A stretch of 64,000 bases of DNA, taken from Triatoma infestans. Lineage: Eukaryota > Arthropoda > Insecta > Hemiptera > Reduviidae. The notes beneath the pieces were generated by a model that saw nothing but the letters and a program-made list of their open reading frames with translations, was not told the DNA's origin and made no database searches. Positions 22,314-32,112 of the stretch are shown here, piece by piece; the first letter of the stretch is position 1; every line of letters begins with the position of its first letter. A program made the translations under genes and the position numbers. The stretch is from contig JAAEAF010014397.1 of NCBI GenBank assembly GCA_011037195.1, forward strand, positions 1 through 64,000. The letters run 5' to 3'.

Positions 22314-22466
22314 CCTAGCAGGCCGCCGTCTTCAAGACAATGCCGGCCAAACAAACAACAAAGCCCTTTTCAATACTTTACATCAAAGCAAGCACCGATA
22401 AGGTTGGCCACTGACCTAAATAAGGTCAGCAAACTACGAAGGTCGCACACTAGGACAGATGTCTTA
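22314..22466 (+). repeat. Copy of the LTR-like block at 15292-15452
   Basis: Nearly identical over about 150 bp, except that it lacks one 10-bp duplication (GGTCGCACAA) found in the other copy. It directly abuts the repeat at 22467-22762. Confidence 0.75.
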
Positions 22467-22762
22467 ATTTTTCTTTTATTATTATTATTATTTTATATTA
22501 ATATAAAATATTTTTTGCCATTTATTATTCTTCAATCTTCTTGATATTTTTTTTTTTTTTGTGAACTTTATTATTGTATTAATTTAATGTTTTTGAGGAA
22601 GTTTTTGTAAGAGTTTAAGAGTTTTTGAATTAAGTTCCATTATTGAAAGATTATAAACGTAATACTGAAAGTCTATAAAGTAGTATTTGGGCTGCTGTAA
22701 CTCAGGGTGCAAAAGGGTGCAGCATATTTTTTTTAGAAATCTGCAATAATTTATAAATAATA
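22467..22762 (+). repeat. Direct repeat, copy 1
   Basis: About 300 bp of TTTTTCTTTTATTATTATTA, ATTTTTTGCCATTTATTATT, AAGTTCCATTATTGAAAGAT and AAAGGGTGCAGCATATTTTT. A second copy lies at 24386-24717 in the same orientation, about 1.9 kb away. Non-coding. Confidence 0.75.
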
Positions 22763-22837
22763 AGTTTAAATAAGAACTTAGGGGCTCTTCACCCCTTCTC
22801 TAAAATCGCATTGGAATTTTATCAAATTATATCTTAA

Positions 22838-23026
22838 GCGGCCCCTCTCTACACAGTCAATCCTTTAGCGTATTGACAATAATATTGACCGTATAAGGTG
22901 AAAAATTGTATTGACCATCGATATTGACAAGAGTATTGATGAAATCAGGATTTTCTGATTTTCCTGTATCAATACTGAGAATTGGAGGGGATATTGACAA
23001 TAATATTGACCGTGTAGGGGGCGGCG
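22838..23026. mobile_element. MITE-like element with short TIRs
   Basis: About 190 bp bounded by GCGGCCCCTCTCTACACAGT (left) and the inverse of ATTGACCGTGTAGGGGGC (right). The inner bases hold about nine TATTGA(C) motifs on the two strands, including ATTGACAATAATATTGACCG twice. A TTAA precedes the left end but not the right. The GC-rich termini and the size fit a MITE. The superfamily is not determined. Confidence 0.55.
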
Positions 23027-23594
23027 CCAATATTTCCATCAATACTCAGTTCACAGTAGTTTTATACAAGATTGAAACTAACCTCAACAACAGTGATACA
23101 ATACGTTTTACAAAGGTTCTTGGGAAAGATTTGTGTATTAAAATAAAACTTCAATCATACATTTTTTTAAAGGTGATTGTAATTTTTTCAAAGTCTTGTA
23201 GGACATATATAAAGGTTTCACAGGTTTCTATTACAGCTTTGCTGATAATTTTTTGGGGACATTATGACTGAAAACTTCCAAAATTCTTCAAAATTTCTTC
23301 CTCTGGCCAAGTTAACCTCAGGGTTAAGGCTAATCTTTCCCTAACACTTATAATACTTTCTCTCATATTTCTGTCCTGTCTTTTCAAAAAAATGGTTCAA
23401 TCATCTGTAACAGTTTATTAAAGATAGGTTCATCGTTTCGAAAGTAGTTCTTGAAATCTTCAACATCGCCAGAGGCTGATTTCCTTCAAAAGTACTACAT
23501 GAGAATATTCATCTCTCTTCTACAACCATTCTTTCATCCAGTGTTTGCTTGTTTCACTTGACGAGTATCCATAACATCGTTCTTGTATAGATAT

Positions 23595-23775
23595 GTATTG
23601 TGCAGCTAGTGGGAGGGGTGGTGGTGGTAAAGAACCAAATCGACCTGAGTGATGTAATATACTAGTGCTACTTATATATTTGCACTGTCCTCTTACTTGC
23701 CTAAATATGCAGCTGGAAGTGAATGTTGTGTTTGACGGGGAGCAACAGTTTGCCCGTGGGTACGGTTAATATACA
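23595..23775 (-). repeat. Large inverted repeat, right arm
   Basis: TATGTATTGTGCAGCTAGTG, AAGAACCAAATCGACCTGAG, TGATGTAATATACTAGT, GCAGCTGGAAGTGAATG and GCCCGTGGGTACGGTTAAT are the inverse of 21765-21965. Confidence 0.65.
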
Positions 23776-24385
23776 TTATGGAGCTTCCAATTTTATATGT
23801 AGCTCTTATTTTTTTTCTATATATTCTGTTAAAACACACACTCACACACAAACATTTTTTCTTTCATTTGGCCATCCATCATTAAGGTAGGCAGTATATT
23901 TATTCTAACTTTGCATGTACAGGTATGTAAGATTGCACTATTTATATATTTAGATATCCTATTGTTCGGGAAACGCTAGAAACCGAACGGTGATCACAGA
24001 ATTAAACAAGTAATACAGAAAAATCTCTTGAGGTCTCTTTTCCAGCAAGTAATGGACTCCGAAACACCAAGTAATAATTAACAATCACTTAACATTTAAC
24101 ATGGCTTTGCCCATGAACTAACAACAAAAGCACAATTTTTATAATGTATACAAAGTTATAAACATATGTGTGTGTTTAATGGCACACTACTTATAATCAT
24201 CTGTATTTAAGCTGGGTATCGATGTCAGGTATTTCTTCATGTTTATTATACATTATGGACATAACATTTCATTGACAAGTATGTAGAAAATTTCTTGTAA
24301 TACCATTAAAGTGATATTTTATTTATTACCCGGCAGTTGTATGGATGATTTGGACTCAGACGGTAGCTGCACTAAGCAGTGAGTA
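23776..24385. other. No recognised gene
   Basis: AT-rich with an ACACAC-like stretch near 23835. Nothing identified. Confidence 0.5.
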
Positions 24386-24717
24386 ATTAATTTTTCTTTT
24401 ATTATTATTATTATTATTATTATTTTATATTAATATAAAATATTTTTTGCCATTTATTATTCTTCAATCTTCTTGATTTTTTTTTTTTGTGAACTTTATT
24501 ATTGTATTAATTTAATGTTTTTGAGAAAGTTTTTGTTAGAGTTTAAGAGTTTTTGAATTAAGTTCCATTATTGAAAGATTATAAACGTAATACTGAAAGT
24601 CTATAAAATGGTATTTGGGCCGCCTTAACTCGAGGGTGCCAAAGGGTGCAGCATATTTTTTTTAGAAATCTGCAATAATTTATAAATAATATGTTTAAAT
24701 AAGAACTTTATTTTACA
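24386..24717 (+). repeat. Direct repeat, copy 2
   Basis: Second copy of 22467-22762, with a longer (TTA)n expansion at its start. It ends shortly before the LTR at 24737. Confidence 0.75.
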
Positions 24718-24736
24718 GTAAATGATAGTTTACTGG

Positions 24737-25080
24737 TGTAAGGGTGTTGTAAGGAGATGTTGGTTATTGATGATGAAAAGATAAACAGCTTAAGATTTGG
24801 TTTAAGATATATAATTGATATGTGTATATATATAACTGACTGCCAACGACTTTACACTTTAGAGTTTAGTACTGAACTGACAGACTGACGTGGCTAAAAT
24901 GATATGTACGGAGTGTGAATCAACAGAATGATGTCTGATGTGTAAGACTAAATTGAACAGAATGATCCTTGACTGTCTCTCTCTCATATATATATATATA
25001 TCCACTGGCCGAACCTCTCCTCTCTGTGCGAGAGGGGCTGTTTCTCTCCGCTAGAGTGAATGAATGGTGGGGGTTCACTA
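24737..25080 (-). mobile_element. 3' LTR of gag-bearing element (LTR1)
   Basis: On the plus strand it runs TGTAAGGGTGTTGTAAGGAG ... GTGGGGGTTCACTA. It shares GACAGACTGACGTGGCTAAA, ATGATCCTTGACTGTCT and CGAGAGGGGCTGTTTCTCTC with 25855-26199 and 26369-26745. Its minus-strand first 8-9 bases are missing and joined directly to gag-frame sequence, marking an internal deletion boundary. Confidence 0.8.
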
Positions 25081-25745
25081 AATGCGTCTGTCGTTAACCG
25101 TTCAACTAGATTTTGTAACGTTTGTAATGGGTTTTGTTGAGCTTTGAATAAGAGCGATGTGGAAGTATGCTTTATTCTGTCAGCAAAAGCTTCGAGAGTT
25201 TCTGATGGATTTTATTGCAAGCTCGTTATTTGCTGCAACAATACCACGGGCGTTTTTTCTTTTTTAAATCTGGCAATTAGATTTTCCGTGGCTAGTCGGT
25301 AGGTTAAAATGATGTTATCATTTGTACACTGCGTTTTAAATGTGTCAAAGAAAATTTTTGCCGCACCCGTTAATTTTAAAACTGGGATTTCCAGTTTGTC
25401 GGCTTCTGACCATCCCGAAATCGCACTATAGTTATTGATTTGGTCTATGAAGGAATTTATGTCGCTACTATGCGCTCCATCAAATACCGGTAGGTTATTT
25501 ATTAGTTGTAAATTACTGATGTTAACCGTATTCGTAGAGTTGATTTGATTTAATAAATACGCGATTGCTTCATCAGCAGATTTTTGTTGGCCATCGATTG
25601 TATAAGTAGACATGATTTTAGAGAGTCTTTCTTTTAGAATTAACAAATTGCCACTTCTAGGAAGATTATGAAGTTTTAATTTCTGAATAATTTCGGCTCT
25701 TTTCGAAATTTTTAAAAATATGAAATGTGCAAATAAATGTAACAA
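25081..25745 (-). pseudogene. gag: Retrotransposon gag fragment
   Basis: The minus strand encodes the N-terminal part of a capsid-like Gag. First is a SAP-like helix-turn segment (KLKLHNLPRSGNLLILKERL), then a capsid region (NLPVFDGAHSSDINSFIDQI, GWSEADKLEIPVLKLTGAAK, IFFDTF). This arrangement is typical of Ty3/gypsy-like insect elements. The clean frame is 177 codons with the first Met at 25745. A single TAA at 25212 interrupts it, after which the same frame stays open for about 44 more codons up to the LTR junction. Protease, RT, RNase H and integrase are all gone, removed by a deletion ending inside the 3' LTR. The true initiator is uncertain; a second Met (MSTYTIDG) lies about 44 residues in. 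Confidence 0.8.
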
Positions 25746-25834
25746 AAAATAGTGGAAATTAAAATATTTAATAGAATGAATAATAAAAAAATGAATGAAA
25801 ATTGTCTTACCTTTTTAATGAGAAACGGCTGGGT

Positions 25835-25854
25835 TTCGATAACGCTGCCACCAA
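25835..25854 (-). promoter_or_regulatory. Putative primer-binding site
   Basis: Directly after the minus-strand end of the 5' LTR comes TTGGTGGCAGCGTTATCG. A TGG-starting site one or two bases past the LTR is the usual place for a tRNA primer-binding site. The matching tRNA was not identified. Confidence 0.5.
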
Positions 25855-26199
25855 TGTAAGGATGTTATAAGGAGATGTTGGTTGTTGATGATGAAAGATA
25901 AACACCTTAAGATTTGGTTTAAGATATATAATTGATATGTGTATATATATAACTGACTTTTACACTTTAGAATTTAGAACTGAACTGAACTGACAGACTG
26001 ACGTGGCTAAAATGATATATACGGAGTGTGAATCAACAGAATGATGTCTTAATGTGTAAGACTGAATTGAACAGAATGATCCTTGACTGTCTTCTCTCAT
26101 ATATATATATATCCACTGGCCGAACCTCTCCTCTCTGTGCGAGAGGGGCTGTTTCTCTCCGCTAGAGTGGTTGAGTGGTGGGGGTTCACTACCCCAACA
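25855..26199 (-). mobile_element. 5' LTR of gag-bearing element (LTR1)
   Basis: Complete 345-bp LTR, TGTAAGGATG ... ACCCCAACA on the plus strand (TG...CA on both strands). It has an internal (AT)n and the conserved CTGGCCGAACCTCTCCTCTC block. Similarity to 24737-25080 is high but with several substitutions and small indels, so the insertion is not very recent. Flanks 24732-24736 (ACTGG) and 26200-26204 (CTAGG) do not match. Confidence 0.8.
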
Positions 26200-26368
26200 C
26201 TAGGAAACTTAATGTCGCAGTTGTCATCGCCCTTAAAATCCATTTCGAGGGGGGGGGAATTGCTAATAAAAGTGATAGTTCTGAAATTGGTGTGAAAATT
26301 TGGGAAGAATCATTCAGAAAACACTCCACATCATGTGGAGTGATATTCTTTCAAATTAGAAAAGTTGG

Positions 26369-26622
26369 TGTAAGTAGGAGATGTTGGTAGTTGATTGATG
26401 AATGATAAACACCTTAAGATGGGTATAAGATGTATAATTTGATATATATGTATGCGACTGACTGCCAAGGACATAAAACTGTAGAGTTTAGAACTGAACT
26501 GAACTGACAGACTGACGTGGCTAAAATGATATGTACGGAGTGATGTTAATCTGATGTGTAAATCAACAGAATGGTCTCTGATGTGTAAAACTGAATTTAA
26601 CAGAATGATCTCTGTCTGTCTA

Positions 26623-26659
<37 letters not shown>

Positions 26660-26745
26660 GGCCGAGCCTCTCCTCTCTGTGCGAGAGGGGCTGTTTCTCT
26701 CCGCTAGAGTGGATGAGTGGTGGGGGTTTCACTAAAACCCCTACA
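26369..26745 (-). mobile_element. Solo LTR, family LTR1
   Basis: 377 bp, TGTAAGTAGGAG ... AACCCCTACA, with an expanded (AT)n near 26630-26657. It is flanked on both sides by TTGG (26365-26368 and 26746-26749), a plausible 4-bp target duplication. It is more diverged than the two LTRs next to it, so it is a separate insertion. Confidence 0.75.
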
Positions 26746-27016
26746 TTGGCAACGCGTTTTTAGTGACCGATTTTACAGGTTAGCCTAAAAGTCGTAGGAA
26801 ACTTTTTAAAATAATTTTTTCACGAAAAAATAAATAAATGATCTACTTTATTATGCATAGAAACTATTTAGCAGTAATATTTTTTTGGATTTGGAAAAAT
26901 TGCGATAAATTGAAGAAACAAAAAAAATCAGTAAAGTTACACTTCCTCCAGGTGATGACGAAAGGAATGTATAAATAGCTGTTTTTTTTATACGTCGTAG
27001 CATGCATATTCATTTT

Positions 27017-27062
27017 GTTCTTGACCAGTTCAGAATGGATTTTCGTCCATCGTCAGAGCAAA
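27017..27062 (-). ncRNA. Hammerhead-like motif, left arm of C (decayed)
   Basis: The minus strand reads TTTGCT, CTGACGA, T, GGAC-GAAA-ATCC, then an altered ATTCTGAA junction, CTGG and TC. The stem II pairing and GTC-type end are recognisable. The junction before CTGG is disrupted. Confidence 0.35.
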
Positions 27063-27341
27063 CTCACCAAGTTCGTGTAGAGAGTTCAGTTCAAAGCCAT
27101 ATTTCTGTTTCAGTCAAACTTGTTGGTTTGTTGGTTGTATATATGTGAGGAGGTTATATGGTTATGTTACTATGTGTGTGTGGGTGCGTTTAAAGCAACA
27201 TAACCTTATAACCTCCCCACATACTATGAATGTGTTTTTATATAGTAACATAACCTTTATAACCTCCCCACATATATACGATCAAACAAACCAACAAGTG
27301 TAAATATAACATAATCATTACGTTGAAGTGAACTATATGAA

Positions 27342-27383
27342 GTTGCTCTGATGGTGGTTGAAAATCCGAAATCGGTGAGCAAC
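27342..27383 (+). ncRNA. Hammerhead-like motif with paired stem I
   Basis: GTTGCT (27342-27347) and AGCAAC (27378-27383) are perfect complements flanking CTGATGG, T, a GGTT-GAAA-ATCC stem-loop, GAAA, TCGG and TG. That is the order of a type-I hammerhead with a 6-bp stem I. The substitutions (A9 to G, GTC to GTG) would probably abolish cleavage in this copy. Confidence 0.5.
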
Positions 27384-27749
27384 AAAATGAATATGCAAGG
27401 CTACGGACGGATAAAATTCCACATGTTATCCCAGCATTGCTGACCCCTTCCTTTTATATTCAGGAATGTATAATTGTAGTAGAAATATGTTACGAGCAAA
27501 AAATGCAAATTTATTATTAAATCTGTTTAAGAGGTCTGGACTGAATTGGTGGCTCCAAAATAAACCACACTAAATCTCCGCGAAGATGAAGTTATCATTA
27601 TATCTGGGTTATATCTCTTTTAGCTTTTTCACATTTAATTAGTGATCAATCTACTAGGAATTCGGAGTTTCCGTTTTTTTTTTATGGAAGACTTCTTTTT
27701 CTTTTAAAAAGAGCAAAGAATGTTTTCATAAAAAATTATTGATATGTAA

Positions 27750-28330
27750 CTCTCACAGTTCTTAAGGATATAATGTCCTAAAAAGTCTAGTTTTTATCAA
27801 GGTTTAGTTCTTTTACCTTTCATATGTTGATGGAATCGTATATTGTACGGAAAAGGAAGCAAATCTAACATTTTGAATAATCAGCAGTTAAGAAAGCTTT
27901 TTAGCTAAAACCGCAAAAATCAATCTGTACTGTGCAATTCGTCTGCTTTTTTTCTCTTAATTTTTGCTTTATTTCCAAATAATTACCCTTCCATGCAAAT
28001 AAATTAGAAGATAATTTTCCCCAGATAGATGATTCTTTTGCTTCGATATTCATTCATTTATTTATTTATAGCGGAACATGTGTAGTCACTATGACATCAA
28101 ACTTTCACACGACACCGCCAGCTACTGAGTAGTATTCTCACAGACAACCCACAAAATCACAAGTGAGCTGTAGATGTTTCAAATAGTTGCTACATAATTC
28201 GAACCGTGATATCCGCTTCCTGTTCTAACACTGGGCTAATCCCAACACTTAGTAAAAATTTGCCATCAATATTATTACAGCAAAAACATTCATCATATAT
28301 TTTCAAACAAAATATATTTAATATTATCTG
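27750..28330 (+). repeat. Dispersed repeat RY, copy 2
   Basis: Matches 11617-12215 over its full length, including the internal SINE tail (about 28055-28245) and the terminal TATCTGTCGTAGCATG. It is followed directly by the RX fold-back, which shows that RY, the hammerhead-like terminus and RX occur contiguously. Confidence 0.7.
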
Positions 28331-29310
28331 TCGTAGCATGTGAAATTAATTGGTGTGATGTGTTGTTGTAGTTTGTAGTGGCTTGAGCGGTTTTGTAAAG
28401 GGGCTTGTAAGTATATATGTTTAAGAGAGAAGTAATAGAAAATAATCAAGAAATCACCACTGTTTTTGAAATAAATATATCCTCTAAGTGAATTTAAACA
28501 GCTCTATAATAGCACAGCGATTATGTATAAATCAATTATTTATCTAGATTAAATGCTAAACTCTTGTTCTAACTTATAACTGGCACAGTCCTGATGTGTT
28601 CTGCTTCGGTGTCTATAACAAACTGTCTTGAAGGAATGTCTTCTAATTGTTATTTCAAATCTTCCCCAGTGAGAAGAAGGGGTACACAATGCTATCAAGT
28701 TCATGAACTCTAAAAGACAATAGTGGTCTTCTACCTGAAATGTCCTTTTGCAAGGGAATGTCACATATTTTGTTTGTTTTTTTTAAATTAATTATATTTT
28801 TATAATTATTGCATCCATCACCTTATCACGCATCAGGACAGTGCCAGTTATAAGTTAAAACATAAGAGTTTAGCATTTAATCTAGATAAAAAATTGATTT
28901 ATACATAGTCGCTATGATATTATAAAACTATTTAAATTCACTTAGTGAATATATTTATTTCAAAAACAGTGGTGATTTCTTGATTATTTCTGATACTTCA
29001 CTCTCTTAAACATATATACTTTCCAGGCCCTTTTACTAAACCGTTCGTGCTACACCAACAACATTTCACATGCATATTATTCGTGTTTCTGACCGGTTTA
29101 GTTTGCATTTTTCATCCATCGTCAAAGAGTATTTTCATCAAAAAGTAATCTACAAAGGATGGTTATCCATAGTGCTAGAAAGTAATCAGAGAATTTTTTC
29201 CCGCGATACCGGTTTTATTTTTGGTCAACGTCATACGGTACTTTATGCTAGTCGGCTATCTAACTTCCTGAAGATTACAATGACTACAAAAATAAACATG
29301 CTATAATCAG
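28331..29310. mobile_element. RX fold-back with hammerhead-like end
   Basis: RX lies forward at 28350-28790 and its inverse at 28830-29070, giving arms of about 230 bp. The inverse arm runs into ACATTTCACATGCATATTAT and a minus-strand hammerhead-like block (29086-29127: GACCGGTTTAG, CATTTTTCATCCATCGTC). The minus-strand frame 28549-28764 conserves the RX peptide. The part beyond 29130 (CAGAGAATTTTTTCCCGCGA, TACCGGTTTTATTTTTGG) may be another decayed arm. Confidence 0.65.
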
Positions 29311-29550
29311 GAACTATCAGTATTAATGCTAATTCGTTTTTTTGTTGTGATAAAAAGCCATTCATACCAATAAAATATCTCAGAATTAACCAAATTTTAG
29401 AAAGTTCGATCCCCTAACATATTTATACGGATTCATTAACGGAAATAAAAATAAAATAAATAAATTTTTATTATCATTTAAATGATATAGCTTTTATATA
29501 AAGAAGCGTGCATAATTAAATTAGTTATTTCTTATTTTTAATTAGATATG

Positions 29551-29591
<41 letters not shown>

Positions 29592-30179
29592 TCTTAAATA
29601 AGATTTCACAATTAATTGCTAATTACACTAACTTTGTTTATTCCATTTAAGGCCTAATTGTTTGTTCAGTGTTTAATGTTTACTTTAGAGATTTATTTAA
29701 ATTTATTTTATTTAGTAATCGTGACTGGTAAACATTGTTAAATAGAGCAGCCAACGCACTTTTACTATTTGCTAGAATTAAATTAATTGGCTTAACCTAT
29801 TGTGAATTTAATACTATAGATCTTTACGATGCAAATAATGATCTAGTACGTAAAGCACGTATTTACGCATACTGAACAAATAGATAACATACAATAGAAT
29901 AAAGTGTATCTAAATAAAAATTATATTGTTATAATGTGTCATCATGAACTTGTTAGAAGTTTCTCTTTTGTTACTTTTTCTTGTTTACCGAGGTGCTCAA
30001 TCTATTTCTTATAAAAACGGACCTTTTCTACATAACTCATTTAAGTGAAATGATTATAACTGTCATCATACTTGATAACCTTTAGTTTAAAATCATGAGT
30101 TTTCCATTTTTGTGGCTGTTGTCTTCTGTTTGACAGATCAAAATCCAATGGAATCAACTTCATATATCAAATAAAAGTG
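29311..30179. other. No gene; long poly(T)
   Basis: AT-rich. A T32 run lies at 29557-29588. Nothing else was identified. Confidence 0.55.
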
Positions 30180-30423
30180 ATAGAACTAAGTTTTTTTTTT
30201 TTTTTAATTCAAGGCGCGTCAACATCTATGGTCATTAGCGCCCGGAGCCTTCTTAGTGCACTGCCGACCTCCGTGCAGTGTTCTCTCGCTACAGACAACA
30301 CTATAGAGGCTCCTAGGAAGAAAAAACCCTTAAGGATAGCACTGGGCTCGAACGCGGGACGTCAGCAACGTGGGAGTCCAATGCGCTAACCGCTTAGCTA
30401 ATCCCTCCCATAGAACTAAGTTT
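30180..30423 (-). mobile_element. tRNA-derived SINE with perfect target duplication
   Basis: The body at about 30194-30409 is flanked by ATAGAACTAAGTTT at 30180-30193 and 30410-30423 (14 bp, perfect). On the minus strand the head has an A-box TTAGCTAAGCGGTTAGCGCA and a degenerate B-box (GGCTCGAACG appears on the plus strand). A diverged tail follows (TGTCTGTAGCGAGAGAAC, GGGCGCTAATGACCATAGAT), then poly(A). The duplication and A-tail show LINE-mediated insertion. Confidence 0.9.
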
Positions 30424-31167
30424 AATTCCAAACGTTTCGTGAAAATTGGGAGTAATCATTCAGAAAAGATTCCAGATCATGTGGACGGATTTTATTCAGT
30501 ATGAGGCAGGCCTCCACATGGCTCTTCCATCTCCAGTCCTGCTGCTGGGTTGTGTTGTTCTGTTTTTTGTTCTTTTTTTTTATTTTGTCCGCTAATCCAA
30601 AATATTTTCATTTCTATACCTTTTTCTTTTCGTCCCCGCAAAAGCACAACTAAAATTATTGATTTCACTAATTCACTAAACTCTACAAAATTGGAACATT
30701 TAGAGAACTCACAAAAATTATGATTAAAAAAGTTAGCAATGCATTTAGTGAATTAATATGATGTTAGACGATAGGATTGTTCAGCGTATTTTAGAGGCTG
30801 GCTTAAAGCCTAGAGAAATCTTACAAAAATCATTTTTTTCAGATAAAAGTGGTCGTTTTTATTAAGCGTAAAAATTCTTTAGAGGGTTTGCTTTTTCTTT
30901 TTTTTTTCTAAAAAATCACGATAAATTTAAAAAATACGATAGTTGCACTTCGAGGGATGACGGTAGGAATGTATTATTGATTTTGGATGGATTCCGTGGA
31001 ATTTGGTGACATACATTTCAAATGTTATTTGATTAAGTTCATTGTTAAATGACACAGTCTTCTGGACTACAATGTAAATATCTGCCTGTCATGGTTGAAC
31101 CATGTACCCCCATCTCTACTATATTTACTTTAGAGAAATATCTGCAAGTTTAAAGAAATTTGTTATT
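30424..31167. other. No gene; faint repeat similarity
   Basis: Mostly AT-rich. The stretch about 30830-30980 (GATAAATTTAAAAAATACGA, GATGACGGTAGGAATGT) resembles about 26870-26960 and may be an old HINE-like unit. Confidence 0.4.
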
Positions 31168-32112
31168 ACTTTCTTTTACTCCTAGTAAGAGGAAGTAATG
31201 TAATCGTGTCAAATTTTCGATATCGGTACTCACCGGAAATATCCGTTTTGAGGTCCCCTAGGTCCAAAAAAGTATTTTTTAGCGAATGTTCTGCGTGTAT
31301 GTATGTATGTGAACAACATAGCTCAAAAACGAAAAACCGTAGAAAGTTGAAACTTGATATTACGTTTACCATGGAATCTGACGGTGCGTTATCTGTCAAA
31401 ATTCCTCAACTGGAAGTACCACTTTACTAGTTGTTTTTTTTTACGTTTTTCCGATTTATTCCAAAAATGGCTCCGACGATTTTCTTTAAACTTGGTAAAT
31501 GAACTACACATACAAAGAGCTACAATTTTATTTGAAACATATCTCCGGGAAAATTCATTTAAGGGCACTTTTAGGTGAGGGGTGGGGTTAGGTTTTCATC
31601 TCAACTGCTATTTCAGTTTATTAGACAATTCTGTCATCTGAATAGTGTTAATTAGAATTAAATATGTTGTTGAAATTCTGAGTTTGAAAAAACCGGAAGT
31701 GCGTTTGTTTTAACACATTACTAAATGATTTTTTTCACTTTTTCGCGATTTTCTCAAAAAGTGGCTTCGACGATTTTCTTGAAACTTCGTATATAAAATA
31801 AACATGCAAAGATCTACATCTTTTATTTAAAACATTTCTCGGGGAAAATTCATTTATGGGCACTTTTAGGGAAGGGGTGGGGTTACTGCTTCCTCTAAAG
31901 TGGTAACATAGTTGATTATACAATTCTATCATCCAAACGAAATTAATTAAAAATAAATAGATGGCCAAAATTCCAAGTTTTAAGAAAATTAGTTAGCCGG
32001 AAGTGCGCTTTTACTGAACAGTTTTCGACGAATTTCGTTAAATTTGCTACACAAATATAAATTTGTGAACAGGTGTAAGAAAAAGTCTTGTGATTTTTTT
32101 TATGTCAGATTT
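31168..32112 (-). mobile_element. HINE-like non-autonomous repeat, near complete
   Basis: It starts with ACTTTCTTTTACTCC/TAGTAAGAGGAAGT and TTTCGATATCGG. The (TG)n tract is reduced to GTATGTATGTATGTG. Then come CAACTGGAAGTACC, two units with GGGGTGGGGTTA, AGCCGGAAGTGCGCTTTTAC, AACAGGTGTAAG and a decayed hairpin before CAGATTTTTC. Confidence 0.85.

Larger units (their letters stand above)
27000..27460. mobile_element. Fold-back element C
   Basis: Left arm: CGTCGTAGCATGCATATTCA, TTTTGTTCTTGACCAG, CCATCGTCAGAGCAAACTCA and AAGTTCGTGTAGAGAG. Right arm: the inverse, ending AATATGCAAGGCTACGGACG. The apex holds three copies of a TTATGTTACTAT / CATAACCTTATAACCTCCCC block, one duplicated in the right half. 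Outer bases (GGATAAAATTCCACATGTTA, CAGCATTGCTGACC) match the termini of elements A and B. Confidence 0.75.

Noticed and set aside
22924..23271. 115-codon plus-strand frame
   Set aside because: Half of it is read from the MITE-like element and its TATTGAC repeats.
26746..26760. Primer-binding site after the LTR at 26369-26745 (TTGGCAACG)
   Set aside because: The LTR family reads on the minus strand, so this side is its outer flank; TTGG is better explained as target duplication.
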